The notes beneath the pieces are model-generated. The model had not been told where the DNA came from and did no database searches. It was given only the letters and a program-made list of their open reading frames with translations. Below are positions 60,288 to 64,000 of a stretch of DNA of 64,000 bases, piece by piece. The translations under genes were made by a program, and so were the position numbers. Origin of the DNA: LMUY01 sp964244585 (GTDB lineage Bacteria; Pseudomonadota; Alphaproteobacteria; Acetobacterales; Acetobacteraceae). The stretch lies in assembly GCA_964244585.1 (NCBI GenBank), contig CAXTJM010000006.1, positions 112,063-176,062 on the forward strand, given 5' to 3'. Each line of letters starts with the position of its first letter. Within the stretch, counting starts at the first letter, position 1.

Positions 60288-62618
60288 ATGGTATCCAAGG
60301 CATCGTTCACGCCTTACACGAGCCCGGCCGGCGGTTGGGGTTCGGCTAAATCGCTCGGCAACATCCTTCGGCGCGAGGGGGTGCTGGGCAGTGCTGGCCT
60401 GGCATTGACCCGGCAGAACAAACCGGACGGCTTCCAGTGCGTGAGCTGCGCTTGGATCAAGCCCGCCAACCCGTTGCCGTTCGAGTTCTGTGAGAACGGC
60501 GCAAAGGCAACTGCTTGGGAGCTCACATCCCGACGCTGCACCCCTGCATTCTTTGCCGAGCACACCGTGACCGAGTTGCTCGGTTGGGACGAGTACCGGC
60601 TCGAGCAGGCCGGGCGGCTCACGCATCCCATGCGCTACGACGCGACCAGCGACAAATACGTCCCGGTATCATGGGGCGACGCGATCGCCGAGATCGGCCG
60701 CGAATTGCGGGCGGTCGAGGACAAGCGGGAGACGGTGTTCTACTCGTCCGGCCGCTGTTCCAACGAGGTCAGCTACCTCTATGGACTGTTCGCTCGGCTG
60801 TACGGCAACAACAACCTGCCCGACAGCTCCAACATGTGCCACGAGACGACGTCCGTGGCGCTGCCACTCAGCATCGGCGTGCCTGTCGGCACGGTGACGT
60901 TGGACGACTTCGCCCATACCGACTGTATCCTGTTCTTCGGGCAGAATCCCGGGAGCAATGCCCCGCGCATGCTGCATCCGCTACAGGAGGCGAGCAATCG
61001 GGGGGTACCGATCATCACCTACAACCCGCTGCGCGAGCGCGGTCTGGAGCGGTTCACCAACCCGCAATCGCCGGCCGAAATGCTGTCCGGCCATGAGAGC
61101 CGCATCAGTTCGCAATACAATCAGGTTAAGGCGGGTGGGGATCTCGCGGCGCTCACGGGCATCTGCAAGGCGCTGGTGGCGTTCGACGCAGCGGCCGTGG
61201 CGGCAGGAGACCCTGCCCTGCTCGACCGGGCATTCATCGCTGAGCATACGCACGGCCTGGATGAATTCACCGCCTGGCTCGGCGAGTGGGCTTGGGACGA
61301 GTTGGAGCGGCGGTCTGGGCTGCACCGGGCGCAGATGGAGGCCACGGCGCGGGTTTACAGCCAAGCGAAGGCCGCCATCGCGGTCTACGGCATGGGCCTG
61401 ACGCAGCACCGTGCCGGGGTGGAAACGGTGCAGATGCTCCTGAACCTGCTCCTGCTTCGCGGCAACATCGGCAAGCAGGGCGCGGGTGTCTGCCCGGTGC
61501 GCGGCCACTCCAACGTGCAAGGGCAGCGTACTGTCGGCATCACCGAAAAACCGGAGCTGGTCCCGATGGACATGCTGCGCGACCAGTTCGGCTTCGAGCC
61601 GCCGCGCGAGAAGGGCCTCAACACCGTCGAGACGTGCGAGAAGATCCTCGAGGGCAAGATCCGCGCTTTCGTCATGCTGGGCGGCAACTTCGTGCGCGCC
61701 ATACCGGACCATGGGCAAATGGAGCCCGCCTGGCGGGGCATACGCCTGACCGTCAACGCCGCCACCAAGCTGAACCGCAGCCACCTCGTGCACGGCGAGA
61801 TCAGCTACATCCTGCCCGTGATCGGCCGCATCGAGGTGGACCGGACGGCGCTCGGCCCGCAGGCGATCACCATGGAGGACACCTCCGGGTGCATCCACGC
61901 TAGCCGCGGGCTGCGCACCCCGGCGTCGCCGCATCTGATCAGCGAAATCCGGCTGATCGCGGAAATGGCCAAAGCCTCGCTCGACCCAAACCCGAAGGTG
62001 CCGTGGGATGCCTGGATCGACAACTACGCCCTGATCCGGGACGCCATCGCCGAGACCTACAAGGAGATATTCCACGGCTACAACGAGCGCATGTGGAAAC
62101 CCGGCGGGTTCCACCGCCCGATTCCGGCCCGCCAACGCGTCTGGAAGACGAAGAACGGCAAGGCCAACATCATCACGCCGGAGGGTTTGGACGAGGACAA
62201 GGACATGCCGGAGGCCGGGCATGACGTGCTTCGGCTGATCACGTTGCGGTCCAACGACCAGTTCAACACCACGGTGTATGGCTACTCCGATCGTTTCCGC
62301 GGCATACACGGCACCCGGGACATCGTGTTCATGAACCGTGCCGACATGGACCGGTTGGGCGTGCAAGCGGGCGAGAAGGTCACGCTGCGGACGTCGTCAG
62401 ATCGAGACACTGTCGATCGCAAGCTGAAGGACCTGGCAGTGGTGGCGTACGACATCCCGGTTGGCTGCATCGGTGCCTACTATCCGGAGGCAAATGTCTT
62501 GATGCCGATCTGGCACTATGCACAAGGGAGTTTCGTGCCAGCTGCCAAGTCTATTCCGGTAACGATGCACAAGCAGTCGGGCATCGTGGAAGAGCCATTG
62601 CTAGCCGGGCCAAAATAG
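60288..62618 (+). CDS. FdhF/YdeP-family molybdopterin oxidoreductase
   Basis: 776-residue molybdenum-bis-MGD enzyme of the YdeP/FdhF branch. The N-terminus has a short Cys motif (FQCVSCAWIKP) and CENGAKATAWE. Cofactor-binding regions are YSSGRCSNEVSYLYGLFARLYGNNNLPDSSNMCHETTSVAL, FFGQNPGSNAPRML and, at the C-terminus, GSFVPAAKSIPVTM. The position of the metal-ligand Cys or Sec is not clear. No FdhD or molybdenum-cofactor genes lie next to it. Related proteins are linked to acid resistance or formate-like oxidation; the true reaction is unknown. Confidence 0.87.
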   Translation: MVSKASFTPYTSPAGGWGSAKSLGNILRREGVLGSAGLALTRQNKPDGFQCVSCAWIKPANPLPFEFCENGAKATAWELTSRRCTPAFFAEHTVTELLGWDEYRLEQAGRLTHPMRYDATSDKYVPVSWGDAIAEIGRELRAVEDKRETVFYSSGRCSNEVSYLYGLFARLYGNNNLPDSSNMCHETTSVALPLSIGVPVGTVTLDDFAHTDCILFFGQNPGSNAPRMLHPLQEASNRGVPIITYNPLRERGLERFTNPQSPAEMLSGHESRISSQYNQVKAGGDLAALTGICKALVAFDAAAVAAGDPALLDRAFIAEHTHGLDEFTAWLGEWAWDELERRSGLHRAQMEATARVYSQAKAAIAVYGMGLTQHRAGVETVQMLLNLLLLRGNIGKQGAGVCPVRGHSNVQGQRTVGITEKPELVPMDMLRDQFGFEPPREKGLNTVETCEKILEGKIRAFVMLGGNFVRAIPDHGQMEPAWRGIRLTVNAATKLNRSHLVHGEISYILPVIGRIEVDRTALGPQAITMEDTSGCIHASRGLRTPASPHLISEIRLIAEMAKASLDPNPKVPWDAWIDNYALIRDAIAETYKEIFHGYNERMWKPGGFHRPIPARQRVWKTKNGKANIITPEGLDEDKDMPEAGHDVLRLITLRSNDQFNTTVYGYSDRFRGIHGTRDIVFMNRADMDRLGVQAGEKVTLRTSSDRDTVDRKLKDLAVVAYDIPVGCIGAYYPEANVLMPIWHYAQGSFVPAAKSIPVTMHKQSGIVEEPLLAGPK

Positions 62619-62731
62619 GGCTCAAGGACAACTGTCGCCTGGTCGCTCGGTGAACAACGGCACGGTGATGGCTTCGGGAGGCATCCAGCGAGACTAATCA
62701 ACGTGCTGGGAAAGACTTTGCGAAGTAAAGG

Positions 62732-62748
62732 CCGGGGTTTAGCCCCGG
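62732..62748. terminator. Hairpin downstream of the molybdoenzyme gene
   Basis: CCGGGG-TTTAG-CCCCGG, 6-bp arms around a 5-base loop, about 115 bp after the stop codon. There is no T-run, so termination is uncertain. Confidence 0.35.
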
Positions 62749-62931
62749 TCCTCACCATCTCGCTCCGGGTTCGACACGGCGCCAGCGGCGGCACAAGACG
62801 CTCACGTATCGGGAACGCCAGTCGCTGCCGCAGACAGCAAGATAGGCTCCGTGCCGCCGGATTTGGGCGTTGGCGACAGCCGCTACGCCGCCATCTGAGG
62901 ACACGCTGCAATGGCACTGCGATCGGCGCCA

Positions 62932-63222
62932 TCCAAGATCGCATGCAGGCGCTGGGTAACCTGCGGCAAGTCGTGGAAGCGGAACTCGCGACGGCACAAG
63001 CCCCTGCCCTCCGGCTGCTCCCAAACCTGGCGGTGCTTTACCGGAACAAGGTCGTCTTGACCGAGGCATTGGGAGGGCCAGACAGCACCGCTGCCCGTGC
63101 CATGGTGCAAGACTTGATCGAGGAAGTTCGCTTTGTCCCTTATGACGGCGCCTTGCGCATCGAGTTTCGAGGCGAGTTGTGGGCAATCCTAAGTTTCGTC
63201 CAGGCCGGTGGAGCAGGGGATT
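62932..63222 (+). pseudogene. C-terminal remnant of a serine recombinase
   Basis: A frame of about 95 codons reads QDRMQALGNLRQVVEAELATAQAPALRLLPNLAVLYRNKVVLTEALGG and IEEVRFVPYDGALRIEFRGELWAIL. This is the coiled-coil and C-terminal tail of large serine recombinases (resolvase/zinc-ribbon type), where the catalytic Ser domain would lie hundreds of residues upstream. That domain is absent here. It is a relic of a mobile element beside the rRNA operon. The rest of 62619-63273 shows nothing I can name. Confidence 0.62.
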
Positions 63223-63273
63223 CCAACAGGACGATCACCACGTCAGGACTTGCTATGTATATGCGAGTTATGA

Positions 63274-63350
<77 letters not shown>

Positions 63351-63424
63351 TTACCAGCGGCTTGCTGGTCCAGATCGCGCTTTGGCGGTTTGGCGAGCAA
63401 GTTCGCTTTGGTCGGTGTTTGGAA

Positions 63425-63542
63425 GACCTGGCGGCGACCGACTTTCCCGCACCTTGAGGTGCAGTATCATAGGCGCTGGGGGTTTTCACGTCCGAGTTCG
63501 GGATGGGATCGGGTGTAGGCTCCCCGCCATGGCCACCAGGTC
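63425..63542 (-). rRNA. 5S ribosomal RNA
   Basis: About 118 nt with the alphaproteobacterial 5S features: 5' end GACCTGGTGGCCATGGCGGGG, central CCGATCCCATCCCGAACTCGG and the complementary 3' end GGTCGCCGCCAGGTC. It sits between the 23S 3' end (about 170 bp away) and the initiator tRNA. Confidence 0.93.
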
Positions 63543-63711
63543 GTCCAAGCACCTGTTCGGCTGTCGTTCGTCGGTTTTGGACGTGCGACGACTGTTCTGG
63601 TGTGGACTTGGTTCTGGTGCGGCGTTTGTGTGTGCTGGATGGATGGCTGCCGGCTTTGTGGTGGCTGACAGCCTTGGTGGGCGATGATTGCTGTGCATGG
63701 TGGTGTATGGA

Positions 63712-64000
<289 letters not shown>

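Overview
The window is very GC-rich (roughly 70%), with closely packed, translationally coupled genes and alphaproteobacterial families throughout. On the minus strand at the right end sit the 3' end of a 23S rRNA, a 5S rRNA and an initiator tRNA-Met, the usual alphaproteobacterial tail of an rrn operon. Together with the enzyme content this suggests a soil or water member of Rhodospirillales/Acetobacterales (inference; no species call is possible). All family calls come from reading motifs and remembered family sequences, without database searches.

Almost the whole window is a string of small-molecule catabolic modules, most with their own regulator or transporter. (1) 1-8.6 kb: a minus-strand operon for an ABC importer, an FAD oxidase, a RutB-like cysteine hydrolase, a cupin, a creatininase-family amidohydrolase and a CocE-type hydrolase. 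It faces a RutR-like TetR regulator across a RutR-type operator. (2) 8.7-11.1 kb: a secreted beta-propeller protein, a broken disulfide oxidoreductase gene and a haem-dependent N-demethylase-like gene. (3) 11.3-22.4 kb: an amidohydrolase, GbcA/GbcB, a GlxA-type activator and DgcA, then a polar amino-acid ABC importer and a monomeric sarcosine oxidase. Together these can strip N-methyl groups from a betaine-type compound stepwise. (4) 22.4-26.6 kb: NicX-like ring-cleavage dioxygenase and a GntR regulator, divergent from an FAD hydroxylase and a Rieske oxygenase, pointing to a hydroxypyridine. (5) 26.7-33.1 kb: an SDR gene, then an operon of M24 hydrolase, enolase-superfamily enzyme, amino-acid ABC importer and SMP-30-like lactonase.

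(6) 33.3-39.6 kb: a thiamine-diphosphate enzyme, an internally deleted enolase-superfamily gene, a membrane protein, a GMC dehydrogenase with its small subunit, and an ExoX-like exonuclease. (7) 39.7-47.5 kb: a minus-strand operon of aconitase-type dehydratase (two subunits), PEP-mutase/isocitrate-lyase-type lyase, N-carbamoylsarcosine-amidase-like hydrolase and a complete Liv importer. (8) 47.6-58 kb: divergent from (7), a LacI regulator followed by a metal-dependent hydrolase, acyl-CoA ligase, FAD oxidase, a RutA-family ring-opening flavin monooxygenase and a tandem alpha/beta-hydrolase; then a carboxymuconolactone-decarboxylase (CMD) gene and a CMD/beta-propeller fusion. Two near-identical 16-bp LacI-type operators between (7) and (8) argue that they form one regulon. 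(9) 58-59.5 kb: an SDR/TetR pair behind a 10-bp-arm operator.

The right end (59.5-63.2 kb) is eroded: a frameshifted exbD remnant, a small unrecognised gene, an intact FdhF/YdeP-type molybdoenzyme and the tail of a serine recombinase, followed by the rRNA/tRNA genes.

The most interesting candidate for an undescribed system is the LacI-controlled pair (7)+(8). It joins a RutA-type ring-opening oxygenase, without RutB-F partners beside it, to an acyl-CoA ligase, an amidase, an aconitase/lyase pair and a dedicated importer. This looks like a pathway for an N-heterocycle or cyclic amide.
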